Assembly (NCBI RefSeq): GCF_947495025.1
Contig: NZ_CANLXG010000002.1
Location: 1-64,000 of the forward strand
Length of the DNA: 64,000 nt
Source: an uncultured Roseobacter sp.
Lineage (GTDB): Bacteria; Pseudomonadota; Alphaproteobacteria; Rhodobacterales; Rhodobacteraceae
Direction: 5' to 3'
Under the pieces are notes generated by a model that was given only the letters and a program-made list of their open reading frames with translations, was not told the origin of the DNA and made no database searches. Shown here piece after piece: positions 9,615-19,196 of the stretch. How positions within the stretch are numbered: position 1 is the stretch's first letter; each line of letters starts with the position of its first letter. The translations under genes were made by a program, and so were the position numbers.

Positions 9615-11084
9615 TTATTCTTCGCTGTCGGCCAGTGAAAGTGCCACGAACCGCGGATCGCCCGCCCGGCGCACCAGAAGCAGCAGCGACTTGCGCCCCG
9701 CTTCGCGGGCTTCCTCCACGCGCGTTTCCAGCTCGGCCACGGTCCCGACCTTTGCCTGGCCCGCCTCGACGATCACATCGCCGGGACGCAGGCCTTTCTC
9801 AAAGGCTTCCGAGGTCTCGTCGACTTCCGTCACCGCAAGACCCAGCACCCCGTCGCCGGCGCCAAGTTCCTCGCGCAGTTCATCGTTCAGAACCTGCAGC
9901 GTCAGGCCAAGCATCTGCGTGGTTGCCGGCTCATCTGCATCAGGTGACTGAGCCACCGCGGGTACAGCGCCTTCTGCTTCCTCGCGCCGACCCAGCGTCA
10001 CGCGCAGAACCTTCGACTTACCATCGCGGACAACGGTCACGCGTACTGTCTCACCGACCGGGCTGTTGCCCACACGGCGCACAAGCTCGCGGGTATCGCC
10101 GACAGCTTCACCGGCAAAGCTGATGATCACATCGCCCGCTTCCATACCGGCTTCGCGGGCCGGACCTTCGGGAACATCCGTAACGAGTGCGCCGGCCGCT
10201 TCCTCAAGACCGATGGCCTCGGCCACGTCCTCGGTCACATCCTGGATCCGCACACCCAGCCAGCCCCGGCGCGTTTCACCGAATTCCTTGAGCTGGTCAA
10301 CCACGCGCGTCACAACGTTCGAGGCCATTGAAAAGCCGATCCCGATCGATCCGCCATTGGGAGACAGGATCGCCGTGTTCACACCAATCACCTCGCCGCC
10401 CATGTTGAAAAGCGGGCCGCCCGAGTTGCCCCGGTTGATCGCGGCATCGGTCTGGATGTAATCGTCATATGTACCACTGAGCGCGCGGTTGCGGGCCGAT
10501 ACGATGCCTGCCGAGACAGAGAACCCCTGCCCCAGCGGGTTGCCCATGGCAATCACCCAGTCGCCCACGCGGGCCGTGTCGCTGTCACCAAAGGAAACGA
10601 AGGGCAGTGCCTCTTCGGCTTCGACCTTCAGCAGCGCGATATCCGTATTGGGGTCCGTGCCGATGACCTCGGCCTCAAGCTCCTCGCCATTGAAGAATTC
10701 GATCAGAATTTCGTCGGCGCCTTCAATCACGTGGTTGTTGGTGACCACAAAACCGTCCTCGGAAATGACAAACCCCGAACCCAGCGCGGACGACCGGCGC
10801 GGATTGTCGCCATTGCCGCCGCGGTCACGGAAGAAATCCTCGAAAGGCGACCCTTCCGGAACGATCCCCTGCGGGCCGGTATTCCGGGAAACGACCGTTG
10901 AGGTCGTGATGTTCACCACCGATGGGCTGATCTTTTCAGCCAGCGGCGCCAGACTGGCCTGCTGTGCCAGCGCGACCAACGGGTGGAGAACCATGAATGC
11001 CAGCGTCAGAAGCGCCAGCAGAAGAACGCGCGGATGCACATTCGGTGAAATTGTTCTGGACAGAGATACCGCCTTGGGCTGCAT
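9615..11084 (-). CDS. degP: DegP/Do-family periplasmic serine endoprotease
   Basis: The 489-residue protein has a signal anchor (about residues 17-40, ending ALAQQ), a trypsin-like domain with His in TNNHVI, Asp in NTDIALLKV and Ser in GNSGGPL, and two PDZ domains. The first begins near GWLGVRIQDV and the second follows an Ala/Glu linker (MLGLTLQVL). It degrades or refolds damaged envelope proteins. The start at 11084 is preceded by GAGGAGG; the in-frame extension upstream is not family-like. It is the last gene of the hflK-hflC-DUF2065-degP cluster, a known pairing of membrane and periplasmic protein quality control. The 182-base gap before it could hold its own promoter. Confidence 0.95.
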   Translation of the reverse strand: MQPKAVSLSRTISPNVHPRVLLLALLTLAFMVLHPLVALAQQASLAPLAEKISPSVVNITTSTVVSRNTGPQGIVPEGSPFEDFFRDRGGNGDNPRRSSALGSGFVISEDGFVVTNNHVIEGADEILIEFFNGEELEAEVIGTDPNTDIALLKVEAEEALPFVSFGDSDTARVGDWVIAMGNPLGQGFSVSAGIVSARNRALSGTYDDYIQTDAAINRGNSGGPLFNMGGEVIGVNTAILSPNGGSIGIGFSMASNVVTRVVDQLKEFGETRRGWLGVRIQDVTEDVAEAIGLEEAAGALVTDVPEGPAREAGMEAGDVIISFAGEAVGDTRELVRRVGNSPVGETVRVTVVRDGKSKVLRVTLGRREEAEGAVPAVAQSPDADEPATTQMLGLTLQVLNDELREELGAGDGVLGLAVTEVDETSEAFEKGLRPGDVIVEAGQAKVGTVAELETRVEEAREAGRKSLLLLVRRAGDPRFVALSLADSEE

Positions 11085-11266
11085 GCGTTGCCTCCTCGCT
11101 CTCGTTAGTGGCCGCTCGGGCCTCAGTTGCACTGATGATCCGCGGGTGCGGACAGAGTGCATGTAGGGTGTCATGGTTGCAACAACCAAGATGGTTCGCC
11201 TGATCCCGGTTTCAACTGTATGTGACCAAAGCGTGAAGGACGACGTCTGAAAAGGTGTCTGCTGGC

Positions 11267-11461
11267 TCAGAAGCCCAGATGCATTGCCAGCCAGACAAGA
11301 ATGCCGCCCGAGACCACCACCAGCCAGCCGATCTGACGTACCGCTGCCTCCGGCAGTGACCGCAGCATCTCCAGCATGCGTTCAACAAGCGAAGGGGCCA
11401 GCGCATAGGCCAGCCCCTCCAGTATCATCACCAGCCCGAGGGCCAGAAGAAGAATGCTCAC
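11267..11461 (-). CDS. DUF2065 family small membrane protein
   Basis: The 64-residue protein has two transmembrane helices (about 3-22 and 42-62) linked by a short amphipathic segment with ERMLEMLRSLPE. This pattern is the DUF2065 family, habitually encoded next to hflC and degP. It starts with GTG, and GTGA overlaps the hflC stop, so it is translationally coupled. Its function is not established; a role in or near the FtsH-HflKC complex is inferred from synteny only. Confidence 0.85.
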   Translation of the reverse strand: MSILLLALGLVMILEGLAYALAPSLVERMLEMLRSLPEAAVRQIGWLVVVSGGILVWLAMHLGF

Positions 11462-12357
11462 CGGCTTTCGCCCTCGTCCGACCGTGCGCCCTGATCAGAC
11501 CGCAGGTAGTTGAAGAACTCTGAATCCGGGGACAGCACCATTGTCGAGTTGGACCCCTTCAGTGACCGTTCATAAGCGGTCAGCGAGCGGTAGAACTCAA
11601 AGAACTCAGGATCGGCGCCAAACGCGTCGGCAAAAATTGCGTTACGTTCTGCGTCTGCCTGACCACGGATGATGTCTGCTTCACGCGTCGCATCGGATGT
11701 CAGCTCCACAACAGTCCTGTCTGCAAGGGCCCGGACCCGCTGCGCTGCTTCCTCGCCGCGGGCAATCTCGTCCGCAGCCTCACGTTCACGTTCCGCGCGC
11801 ATCCTCGCAAAGGTCGCATCAAGGTTCTGGTCCGGCAGGTTGGTCTGCTTGAGACGCACATCGACCACCTCGAGCCCCAGAGGCAGCGCCCGCTGGCGCG
11901 CCTGCGTTGTAATCCGCGCCATCAGTTCCGCACGGTCTGCCGACAGGATCGTGTTGGATGTCACACCATCTGAACCCAGCACTGCACGGATGGTCGGGTT
12001 CAGAATTCCTTCCAGACGGTCCTCTGCCGCGCGCAGACCACCCACACCAACCGCCTGACGGAACTGGGTAACGTCAGAAATACGGTAGCGTGCAAAGGCG
12101 TCGACAACCAGACGACGGTCGTCCGAAGGCGTTACCTCGGTCGGCTGCGTATCCAGCGACAGGATCCGGTCATCATAGCGCACGACCTCCTGGATCAGAG
12201 GAATTTTAAACGCCAGACCCGGGTCTTCCTTAACAGATTTGATCTGCCCGAACTGCAGAACAAGCGCCTTTTCACGCTCGTCTACGATGAACACCGAACT
12301 CAGCACGCCGATAACGGCGATCACGACCAGCGGTACAAGAAATTTGGACGCACCCAT
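11458..12357 (-). CDS. hflC: HflC, SPFH/Band 7 membrane protease modulator
   Basis: The 299-residue protein has one N-terminal transmembrane helix (about 5-25), a Band 7/SPFH domain (VDEREKALVLQFGQI near 26, DVRLKQTNLPDQN near 165) and a Glu/Arg/Ala-rich coiled coil (about 175-230). HflC pairs with HflK in a cage around FtsH and limits its access to membrane substrates. The ATG overlaps the hflK stop by one base (TGATG). Length is usual for the family. Confidence 0.96.
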   Translation of the reverse strand: MGASKFLVPLVVIAVIGVLSSVFIVDEREKALVLQFGQIKSVKEDPGLAFKIPLIQEVVRYDDRILSLDTQPTEVTPSDDRRLVVDAFARYRISDVTQFRQAVGVGGLRAAEDRLEGILNPTIRAVLGSDGVTSNTILSADRAELMARITTQARQRALPLGLEVVDVRLKQTNLPDQNLDATFARMRAEREREAADEIARGEEAAQRVRALADRTVVELTSDATREADIIRGQADAERNAIFADAFGADPEFFEFYRSLTAYERSLKGSNSTMVLSPDSEFFNYLRSDQGARSDEGESR

Positions 12358-13520
12358 CAGTTCGACCCTCCGGTTGTAGAGCGACGCAGTTCGTTGAGCG
12401 GCAGATAGGGCACGACGCCCTGTCCGCCCGAGCCGCCGCCATCACTCTCAAGAATGATTTTGTCCACGTCACCGAGCACGCGCTCCATGGTCTCCAGATA
12501 GAGACGCTTGCGGGTCACTTCCGGCGCCTTGGAATACTCTTCGAGAACCGAAGTGAAGCGTGCCGCCTCACCCTGGGCCTCGTTGACCTGCTGGGCGCGG
12601 TAGGCCTCCGCCTGTTCCAGCTGGCTCGCAGCCTCACCACGGGCACCCGCTGTCACTCGGTTGGCATAGGCATCCGCCTGACGTTCAAGCCTGTCGCGCT
12701 CCTGTTCGGCGGCCTGCACCTCCCGGAAACTGTCAATCACCTCGCGGGGCGGGTCTGCTTTGTCGAGGTTGAGCCGGACGATGTTCAGTCCGCTCTCATA
12801 GGCATCAAGCGTGCCCTGGATGAGCTGTTCTGCCTCATCTGCGATGACCTGACGGTCTCGGTTGAGGATCGGCGCCAGCTGGTTGCGGGCGATGACCTCG
12901 CGCATGGCCGATTCAGACACCGCGCGGATTGTTTCCTGCGGCTCTGCCAGATTAAAGAGGTAAAGTGCCGGATCGCTGATGTTCCAAACGACCTGGAAGT
13001 CGATGTCGATGATATTCTCGTCCGTGGTCAGCATGAGGCCACTGCCCGAACGCGTACCGATGTCCTCGGTCTGTTCGCGTGTTACCGGCAGAACTTCTGC
13101 GCTGACAAGCGGCCAGGGCGCAAAATTAAGGCCCGGATTGCCGGTTGCATAATATTCACCAAGAAACAGCTCCACAGACTGTTCTTCCGGAGCAACTGTG
13201 TAGAAGCTAGCCATGAGCCAGGCGCCAACAGCACCCAGCGCAATGAGCCCGACCGTGCCGCGCGTCATGGCCGGTCCGCCGTTTCCGCCGCCACGCTGGC
13301 CACCGCCACCGTTGCGTCCGTCGCCGCCTTTGCCGCCCATCAGGACGCGCAGGCGCTCCTGACCCTTTTTGACCAGCTCATCGATCTCCGGGATCTGGGG
13401 TCCGTCATTGCGTGGTCCGCGTGGCCCGCCACCACCGCCGCCGCCGCCCGATCCGCCGTTCGGCTTGTCGCCGCCCGAATTTCCGCCGCCCCCCCAGGGG
13501 CCGCCATTATTGCCAGCCAT
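12357..13520 (-). CDS. hflK: HflK, SPFH/Band 7 membrane protease modulator
   Basis: The 387-residue protein starts MAGNNGGPWGGG with a long Gly-rich cytoplasmic tail (1-75), then a transmembrane helix near 80-100 (GLIALGAVGAWLMASFY), an SPFH domain starting VAPEEQSVELFLGEY, and a coiled coil rich in Ala/Glu/Arg. This is the HflK layout. It is the first gene of the cluster. A seven-codon longer start exists (13541), but the MAGNN start is the usual one. The Gly-rich tail is encoded by low-complexity GGC/GGT codons. Confidence 0.96.
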   Translation of the reverse strand: MAGNNGGPWGGGGNSGGDKPNGGSGGGGGGGGPRGPRNDGPQIPEIDELVKKGQERLRVLMGGKGGDGRNGGGGQRGGGNGGPAMTRGTVGLIALGAVGAWLMASFYTVAPEEQSVELFLGEYYATGNPGLNFAPWPLVSAEVLPVTREQTEDIGTRSGSGLMLTTDENIIDIDFQVVWNISDPALYLFNLAEPQETIRAVSESAMREVIARNQLAPILNRDRQVIADEAEQLIQGTLDAYESGLNIVRLNLDKADPPREVIDSFREVQAAEQERDRLERQADAYANRVTAGARGEAASQLEQAEAYRAQQVNEAQGEAARFTSVLEEYSKAPEVTRKRLYLETMERVLGDVDKIILESDGGGSGGQGVVPYLPLNELRRSTTGGSN

Positions 13521-13592
13521 TAATACTCTTTCCTTCCTCATCCGCCTGTGCGCGATAAATGCAAGCCATAGGTACGACGAAACGCGCGGAAT

Positions 13593-15062
13593 TCAAGCCG
13601 TACGCATCGGGTTCCGCATTGTCACGATCTCTTCGGACATTGTCGGGTGCACGGCAACCGTCCTGTCGAAATCTTCTTTGGTCGCACCCATCTTCACCGC
13701 GATACCCGCCAGCTGGATCATCTCGCCCGCATTCGGTGCCACAATGTGGCAGCCAAGCACCTTTCGCGTGGCCTTGGATACGATAAGTTTCATGAGCACC
13801 CGGTCCGGTCTCCCGGCAAAGGCCGTCTGCATCGGGCGGAACGAGGTACAGTAGATTTCAACCGGCTCCTGGTCGCGCGCAGCTTCCTCGCTCATCCCTA
13901 CGGTTCCCATCTCGGGCTGCGTAAAGATCGCCGACGGGATCAGATCGTGATCGACCGCCGTTGGCTCGGCCTGGAACACTGTTTTCACAAAGGCCATGCC
14001 CTCGCGGATTGCCACCGGCGTCAGGTTGACGCGATCCGTCACATCGCCGATGGCGTAGATTGACGGCACGGCTGTCTGGCTGAACTCGTCCACCACGATC
14101 TCCCCGCGCCGGCCCAGCTTTACCCCGACTTCTTCCAGGCCCATGTCCCGGCTGTTGGGATCACGGCCGGTTGCAAAGAGCACAACATCGAAAACTTCTT
14201 CGCTCCCGTTTGTGGATTTCACCCAGATCGGCCCGGATGTCTCACCGGCTTCACGCTCGTGCGCGGTTTCAGCGCGCTCACGCGCCATACCGCCCAGCGC
14301 CGCATCGCTGGCCGTCCCGGCCCCCGACAGCGAATGGTCCGCATCCGCCGGGGCCATTTCCACGATGTTTGTGCCCACTTTCAGGTCGATGCCCCGTTCA
14401 CGCATGGATTCAGCGACAAGACCGCGCGCCTCGTCATCAAACCCGCGCAGGATCTGCGCGCCGCGGTAGTATTGCGTCACCTTCACGCCCAACCCGTTCA
14501 TAATACCGGCAAATTCACAGGCGATGTATCCACCACCAACGATCAGAATAGATTTTGGCAGTTCTTTGAGATGGAAGATGTCGTCCGACACAATACCCAG
14601 ATGGGCATTGGGCATGTCTGGGCGCACCGGGTGCCCGCCCGTGGCCACAAGAATGTGTTTCGCCGTCTTCTTTTCGCCCGTCGACAGCTCGACCTCATGC
14701 GGTCCGGCGATCCGCGCGCGGGCATCAAAAGTCTCGACCCCCGAGCCGGCCAGCAGATTACGGTACACCTGCTCAAGCCGGTTCAGCTCTTCGTTCAGCC
14801 GCCCCTGGAAAGACGACCAGTCGAACGGCCCCTGCTTCAGATCCCAGCCATAAGACCGCGCATCATCCACCACATCCGCGTATTCGGATGCGAAAACCAT
14901 CAGCTTTTTGGGCACGCAACCCCGGATCACGCAGGTACCGCCATACCGGTCATCTTCGGCCAGGGCGACTTTTGCACCGGCCTCGCCTGCCGCCACGCGC
15001 GCAGCGCGTACGCCGCCCGATCCCCCGCCAATCACAAAAAGATCATAGTCAAATTCGCTCAT
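13593..15062 (-). CDS. gor: Glutathione-disulfide reductase with an unusual internal insertion
   Basis: The 489-residue flavoenzyme reduces oxidised glutathione with NADPH. Visible landmarks are the FAD motif VIGGGSGGVRAAR near 9, the redox-active pair in GGTCVIRGCVPKK near 41, the second dinucleotide fold ILIVGGGYIACEFAG near 170, and the C-terminal catalytic HPTMSEE near 474. Family members are about 450 residues long. The excess is an Ala/Gly/Glu-rich stretch of roughly 35-40 residues in the NADPH domain, at about 240-275 (starting ADADHSLSGAGTASDAAL). The start at 15062 is set by MSEFDYDLFVIGGG. It lies next to rpiA on the same strand, with 114 bases between. Confidence 0.93.
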   Translation of the reverse strand: MSEFDYDLFVIGGGSGGVRAARVAAGEAGAKVALAEDDRYGGTCVIRGCVPKKLMVFASEYADVVDDARSYGWDLKQGPFDWSSFQGRLNEELNRLEQVYRNLLAGSGVETFDARARIAGPHEVELSTGEKKTAKHILVATGGHPVRPDMPNAHLGIVSDDIFHLKELPKSILIVGGGYIACEFAGIMNGLGVKVTQYYRGAQILRGFDDEARGLVAESMRERGIDLKVGTNIVEMAPADADHSLSGAGTASDAALGGMARERAETAHEREAGETSGPIWVKSTNGSEEVFDVVLFATGRDPNSRDMGLEEVGVKLGRRGEIVVDEFSQTAVPSIYAIGDVTDRVNLTPVAIREGMAFVKTVFQAEPTAVDHDLIPSAIFTQPEMGTVGMSEEAARDQEPVEIYCTSFRPMQTAFAGRPDRVLMKLIVSKATRKVLGCHIVAPNAGEMIQLAGIAVKMGATKEDFDRTVAVHPTMSEEIVTMRNPMRTA

Positions 15063-15176
15063 ATCGGGACCTTTCCGGTTATATGCCGATGTTTCGGCTC
15101 TGCTCTGCGGTGTCGGAGTGCTGATCTGCAACCCATGCCAGCAGAGCGCAAGCCGGGTCACCGAACTGTGATCGTC

Positions 15177-15965
15177 TCAGTCTGACAGATCCGAAAACAG
15201 ATTGTCGCTCTCTGCAAGGTCGAGGTGTTCGGCATCAACCCGGCCCTCGCCAATATCATGGATCTCGACCCTGCCGTCACCAAACCCGATGATCACGCGG
15301 TCACAGATATCAATAAAGAGACCGTTCTCGACGACGCCAGGCATCTGGTTCAGCACCAGCGCCAGCTGCCGGGCATTGCCGATCCGTTTGAGATGCAGAT
15401 CAAGGATGTGGTTGCCCTCGTCGGTCAGAAACGGGGTTTCGCCGTTCATCCGCAGCGCAGAAGAGCGCCCCAGAACGTCCATCGACACCAGGGTTTCCTC
15501 GACCAGTGCCTGCGTGGTCTGCCAGCCAAAAGGGATCACTTCGATGGGCAGCGGAAACGCCCCCAGTGTGTCGACCTTTTTACCGGCATCGGCGATGACG
15601 ATCATCTGATCAGACGCAGTGGCCACGATCTTTTCCTGCAACAGCGCACCGCCGCCACCTTTGATAAGGTTGAGTTCCCCGTCGAACTCATCCGCGCCGT
15701 CAATTGTCAGATCCAGCCAGCGTGCCTCATCCAGCGAGATTACCTCGATGCCCACGTCCCGCGCCAGTTCCGCCGTGCGCGTGGAGGTCGGCACCCCTTT
15801 GATCCGCAAACCCTCTTCACGGACCATCTCGCCCAGGCATTTCACCAGCCAGGCCGCCGTCGATCCGGTGCCCAGTCCGACCTTCATGCCGCTCTCCACA
15901 TACTGCGCCGCGCGCTTCGCAGAAATGAACTTCGCTTTGTCGATCGGGGAGAGGTCTGAGGGCAT
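15177..15965 (-). CDS. rpiA: Ribose-5-phosphate isomerase A
   Basis: The 262-residue enzyme interconverts ribose 5-phosphate and ribulose 5-phosphate in the pentose phosphate pathway. Family signatures are VGLGTGSTA near 29, LDLTIDGADEFD near 85, LIKGGGGALLQEKIVA near 99 and ADAGKKVDTLG near 125, including the catalytic Asp, Glu and Lys. It stands directly upstream of gor; linking NADPH-producing pentose phosphate flux to glutathione reduction is plausible but not shown. Confidence 0.97.
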   Translation of the reverse strand: MPSDLSPIDKAKFISAKRAAQYVESGMKVGLGTGSTAAWLVKCLGEMVREEGLRIKGVPTSTRTAELARDVGIEVISLDEARWLDLTIDGADEFDGELNLIKGGGGALLQEKIVATASDQMIVIADAGKKVDTLGAFPLPIEVIPFGWQTTQALVEETLVSMDVLGRSSALRMNGETPFLTDEGNHILDLHLKRIGNARQLALVLNQMPGVVENGLFIDICDRVIIGFGDGRVEIHDIGEGRVDAEHLDLAESDNLFSDLSD

Positions 15966-16147
15966 CTCGCAGGCTCCTGTAACTGGCAGTCCCCGGCCTT
16001 ATAGAAAACAAGTGAGGCCTGCGCGAGGCCTCTTTTGCGGCCCTGCGCAGTACAACCCGGTTTTCCATGGGACCGCCTTTGCGCTTTTCTGTGCTGCGGC
16101 GTCGTTTTCCATCGCGCTGTCCGGCGCAGATGTACTATCTGGGACGC

Positions 16148-16837
16148 ATGGCTCATCCCTACGTCCTCCATTACGCCCCCGATAATGCCTCGTTGCCGGT
16201 CCGGCTGGTGCTCGAGGAACTGGGGGTCGCCTACAGAACCCGGCTGGTTGACCGGGCTTCGGAGGCACAGCGCAAACCCGAATATCTCGCAGTGAATCCA
16301 ACAGGTCTGATCCCCGCCCTTGAGACACCCTATGGCGTAGTCTCAGAGACCGCCGCCATTCTGCTCTGGCTGGCCGACCGGCACGGTGCGCTTTTTCCCG
16401 CAACGGCGGACCCCGCGCGCGGTGAACGGCTGCGATGGCTCTTTTTTGCCTCCAACACCCTGCATGCCGAACTGCGGCGCCTTTTCTATGCCCGTCTCTA
16501 CGTGGGTGGGGACGAAGATGACCAGTCGCTGCTGCGGCGATACTCATGCGCTGCGATCAGCGGGCATCTGCAACTGCTCGACACGGCCATGCCAGATGGT
16601 CATGATCCGGACATCCTCGACTGGTACCTGGCGGCGATGCTGCGCTGGTGCGCGCTTTATCCGCAGGATTTTGACCACAGCTGGTTCGATCTGCAACAGT
16701 ATCCGGCCCTGCAGTCGATGGCCCTGCGTATCGAAGCCCGCGACAGTACCCACGCAGCACAGACTGCCGAAGGCCTCGGCCCGACCCCTTTCACGGCGCC
16801 CCGCGCGCCGGAACCCCCCGAAGGAAGTGCTCTTTAG
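16148..16837 (+). CDS. Glutathione S-transferase-like protein
   Basis: The 229-residue protein has a thioredoxin-like N-terminal domain (YVLHYAPDNASLPVRLVLEELG, with NPTGLIPAL near 57 and SETAAILLWLAD near 72, the Glu/Ser pair that binds the gamma-glutamyl group) and an all-helical C-terminal domain. The likely catalytic residue is Ser or Asn in DNAS near 11-14 rather than Tyr. Starts at 16130 and 16148 are both possible; MAHPYVLHY gives the usual N-terminus. The next gene, sdaA, begins directly after its stop codon, so the two are coupled. The substrate is unknown. Confidence 0.87.
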   Translation: MAHPYVLHYAPDNASLPVRLVLEELGVAYRTRLVDRASEAQRKPEYLAVNPTGLIPALETPYGVVSETAAILLWLADRHGALFPATADPARGERLRWLFFASNTLHAELRRLFYARLYVGGDEDDQSLLRRYSCAAISGHLQLLDTAMPDGHDPDILDWYLAAMLRWCALYPQDFDHSWFDLQQYPALQSMALRIEARDSTHAAQTAEGLGPTPFTAPRAPEPPEGSAL

Positions 16838-18211
16838 ATGTTCTTGTCTGTCTTTGATATGTTCAAGGTGGGCATTGGCCCGTCGTCCTCTCATACCATG
16901 GGTCCGATGATGGCCGCTGCGCGCTTTCTGGACATGATGCGTGCCTCACCTTTCGTCTTTCATGGTCTGCGGGCATCACTGCATGGCAGCCTTGCTTTTA
17001 CGGGTGTGGGCCACGCGACCGACCGCGCCACGATCCTGGGCCTCGCGGGTTTTGTGCCAGACACATATGATGCAGGTAAAGCCGAGGCAGTTCTGACAGA
17101 GATCCGGGCCACCGGTATGATTGAACCTGATGGCCTGCCTCCTCTGCAGTTTGCACCGGCCAACGACCTGCAGTTTGATTACGACAATCCGCTGCCAGGA
17201 CATGCCAACGGCATGATCCTGATGGCCACCGACGCTCAGGGCGACGTGACCCTGCGCGAGACATTCTACTCCATCGGTGGTGGTTTCGTGATGACGGAGG
17301 CCGAACTGGCGGCAGGCAAGGATACAGACGACGGCGCACCGGTGCCCTTTCCTTTCAAATCCGCTGCTGAAATGCTGGAAATGTCCACAGCCTCCGGCAA
17401 GACAATTGCCCAGATGAAACGCGCCAACGAAGACAGCAGGGTCGGTCACGAAAGTCTGCGGACCGGCACTGCAAGGCTCTGGCAGGTTATGAATGACTGC
17501 ATCGAACGCGGACTGACAAACGACGGCATTCTGCCAGGCGGGCTGAATGTCAGGCGCAGGGCAAAGGGTATCTATGACAAGCTGCTGGAAGAACGTGGCA
17601 TGAACCTTTCGGCGCCACATACGATCAACGACTGGATGAGCGTCTATGCGATGGCCGTGAATGAAGAAAACGCAGCCGGCGGCCAGGTTGTTACCGCCCC
17701 TACAAACGGTGCCGCAGGCGTACTGCCGGCCACGCTGAAATACTACCTCGAACACGTACCAGGCGCATCAGAAAGCCATATCGAGGACTTTTTGCTGACA
17801 GCCGCAGCCATCGGCGGGCTGGTCAAATACAATGCGTCGATCTCCGGTGCCGAAGCCGGATGTCAGGCCGAAGTAGGCTCTGCGGCGGCAATGGCGGCAG
17901 CGGGCCTCTGTGCAGTCATGGGCGGGACGCCCCAGCAGGTCGAAAACGCCGCGGAAATCGCGCTTGAACATCACCTTGGGATGACATGTGACCCAGTCAA
18001 AGGACTGGTGCAGGTGCCCTGTATCGAGCGTAACGGACTGGGCGCGATCAAGGCCGTTTCGGCCGCTTCACTCGCCCTGCGCGGTGACGGCACCCACCTT
18101 GTTCCTCTGGATGCCTGTATCGAAACCATGCGGCAGACCGGGGCCGATATGTCAGAAAAATATAAAGAGACGTCGCTGGGTGGACTCGCGGTGAATATCC
18201 CTAATTGCTGA
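16838..18211 (+). CDS. sdaA: L-serine ammonia-lyase, single-chain iron-sulfur type
   Basis: The 457-residue enzyme deaminates L-serine to pyruvate and ammonia using an oxygen-labile [4Fe-4S] cluster. It opens with [20 protein letters not shown], the beta-domain signature. The alpha-domain carries the cluster Cys candidates in [14 protein letters not shown] near 339-348 and in [20 protein letters not shown] near 385-400. Length fits the fused form. It shares its start junction with the GST-like gene (no bases between). Confidence 0.97.
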   Translation: MFLSVFDMFKVGIGPSSSHTMGPMMAAARFLDMMRASPFVFHGLRASLHGSLAFTGVGHATDRATILGLAGFVPDTYDAGKAEAVLTEIRATGMIEPDGLPPLQFAPANDLQFDYDNPLPGHANGMILMATDAQGDVTLRETFYSIGGGFVMTEAELAAGKDTDDGAPVPFPFKSAAEMLEMSTASGKTIAQMKRANEDSRVGHESLRTGTARLWQVMNDCIERGLTNDGILPGGLNVRRRAKGIYDKLLEERGMNLSAPHTINDWMSVYAMAVNEENAAGGQVVTAPTNGAAGVLPATLKYYLEHVPGASESHIEDFLLTAAAIGGLVKYNASISGAEAGCQAEVGSAAAMAAAGLCAVMGGTPQQVENAAEIALEHHLGMTCDPVKGLVQVPCIERNGLGAIKAVSAASLALRGDGTHLVPLDACIETMRQTGADMSEKYKETSLGGLAVNIPNC

Positions 18212-18293
18212 ATGAACGGTCAATTCTGAACGGCCATTCAAAACGTCTCAACCTTTGCTTGCAATAGCGCGACACCCGCCGTAGGGTCCGCCA

Positions 18294-19196
18294 ATGTCTG
18301 TGGACCGCCCCCTGCTGGGTATCATGCTGATGCTCGGTTTCTGCATCATCGCCCCTGTCGGGGATGCGGTGGCAAAAATACTCGGCCAGACAGTCCCGGT
18401 AGGTCAGCTTGTCATCGTGCGGTTTGCAGTACAGGCCGTGGTGCTTGTGCCGCTAGTCTGGATCACCGGCAGGGCCTGGAAAACCAGCGGGCGTGTACTG
18501 TCGCTGACTGTGCTGCGGACGGTTCTGCATATTGCGGGCATCGGAATGATGGTCACGGCCCTGAAATACCTGCCGTTGGCCGACGCCATTGCCATCGCCT
18601 TTGTCATGCCTTTCATCATGCTGATACTCGGTCACTATGCGCTTGGTGAGGAGGTGGGCAGCCGACGTATTGCGGCCTGCGCCGTGGGTTTTGTCGGTAC
18701 ACTCCTGGTTGTGCAGCCCAGCTTTGCTGCGGTGGGCTGGCCTGCTCTGCTGCCGATCGGTGTGGCGCTGAACTTCGCGTTTTTCATGCTGGTTACGCGC
18801 CAGATTGCCAAGCAGACAGACCCCATCGGACTACAGGCCGTCAGCGGCGTGATCGCAGTGCTGATCATGGTGCCGGTCTTTGTGATGTTTCAGGGCAGCA
18901 GCTTTTCGCAACTGCAGCTGATCTCTGTGTCCTCAACCGACTGGTCACTGCTTCTGAGCATTGGCCTGCTGGGGACGGTCGCGCACCTGCTGATGACCTG
19001 GTCTCTGCGGTATGCGCCCTCTGCCACGCTGGCACCGATGCAGTACCTCGAAATTCCCTTTGCCACAGTCATCGGTTTTGCGGTTTTCGGAGATCTGCCC
19101 AACCCGATGGCCACGGCGGGAATTATCATAACGATGGCGGCAGGTCTTTATATCGTGCTGCGCGAGCGGGCCACCGCCCGTGCAGTCCAGGCCTGA
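18294..19196 (+). CDS. EamA/DMT-superfamily membrane transporter
   Basis: The 300-residue protein shows about ten hydrophobic helices as two repeated EamA halves (first ending near GHYALGEEV, second ending near AVFGDLPNPMATAG). The G-E motif at the end of helix 4 and the conserved Pro in the last helices fit the drug/metabolite transporter superfamily, which exports or imports small metabolites. The substrate cannot be read. Its last 71 bases overlap the 3' end of the convergent thiN-like gene, so the C-terminal RERATARAVQA and the ThiN C-terminus share DNA. Confidence 0.88.
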   Translation: MSVDRPLLGIMLMLGFCIIAPVGDAVAKILGQTVPVGQLVIVRFAVQAVVLVPLVWITGRAWKTSGRVLSLTVLRTVLHIAGIGMMVTALKYLPLADAIAIAFVMPFIMLILGHYALGEEVGSRRIAACAVGFVGTLLVVQPSFAAVGWPALLPIGVALNFAFFMLVTRQIAKQTDPIGLQAVSGVIAVLIMVPVFVMFQGSSFSQLQLISVSSTDWSLLLSIGLLGTVAHLLMTWSLRYAPSATLAPMQYLEIPFATVIGFAVFGDLPNPMATAGIIITMAAGLYIVLRERATARAVQA

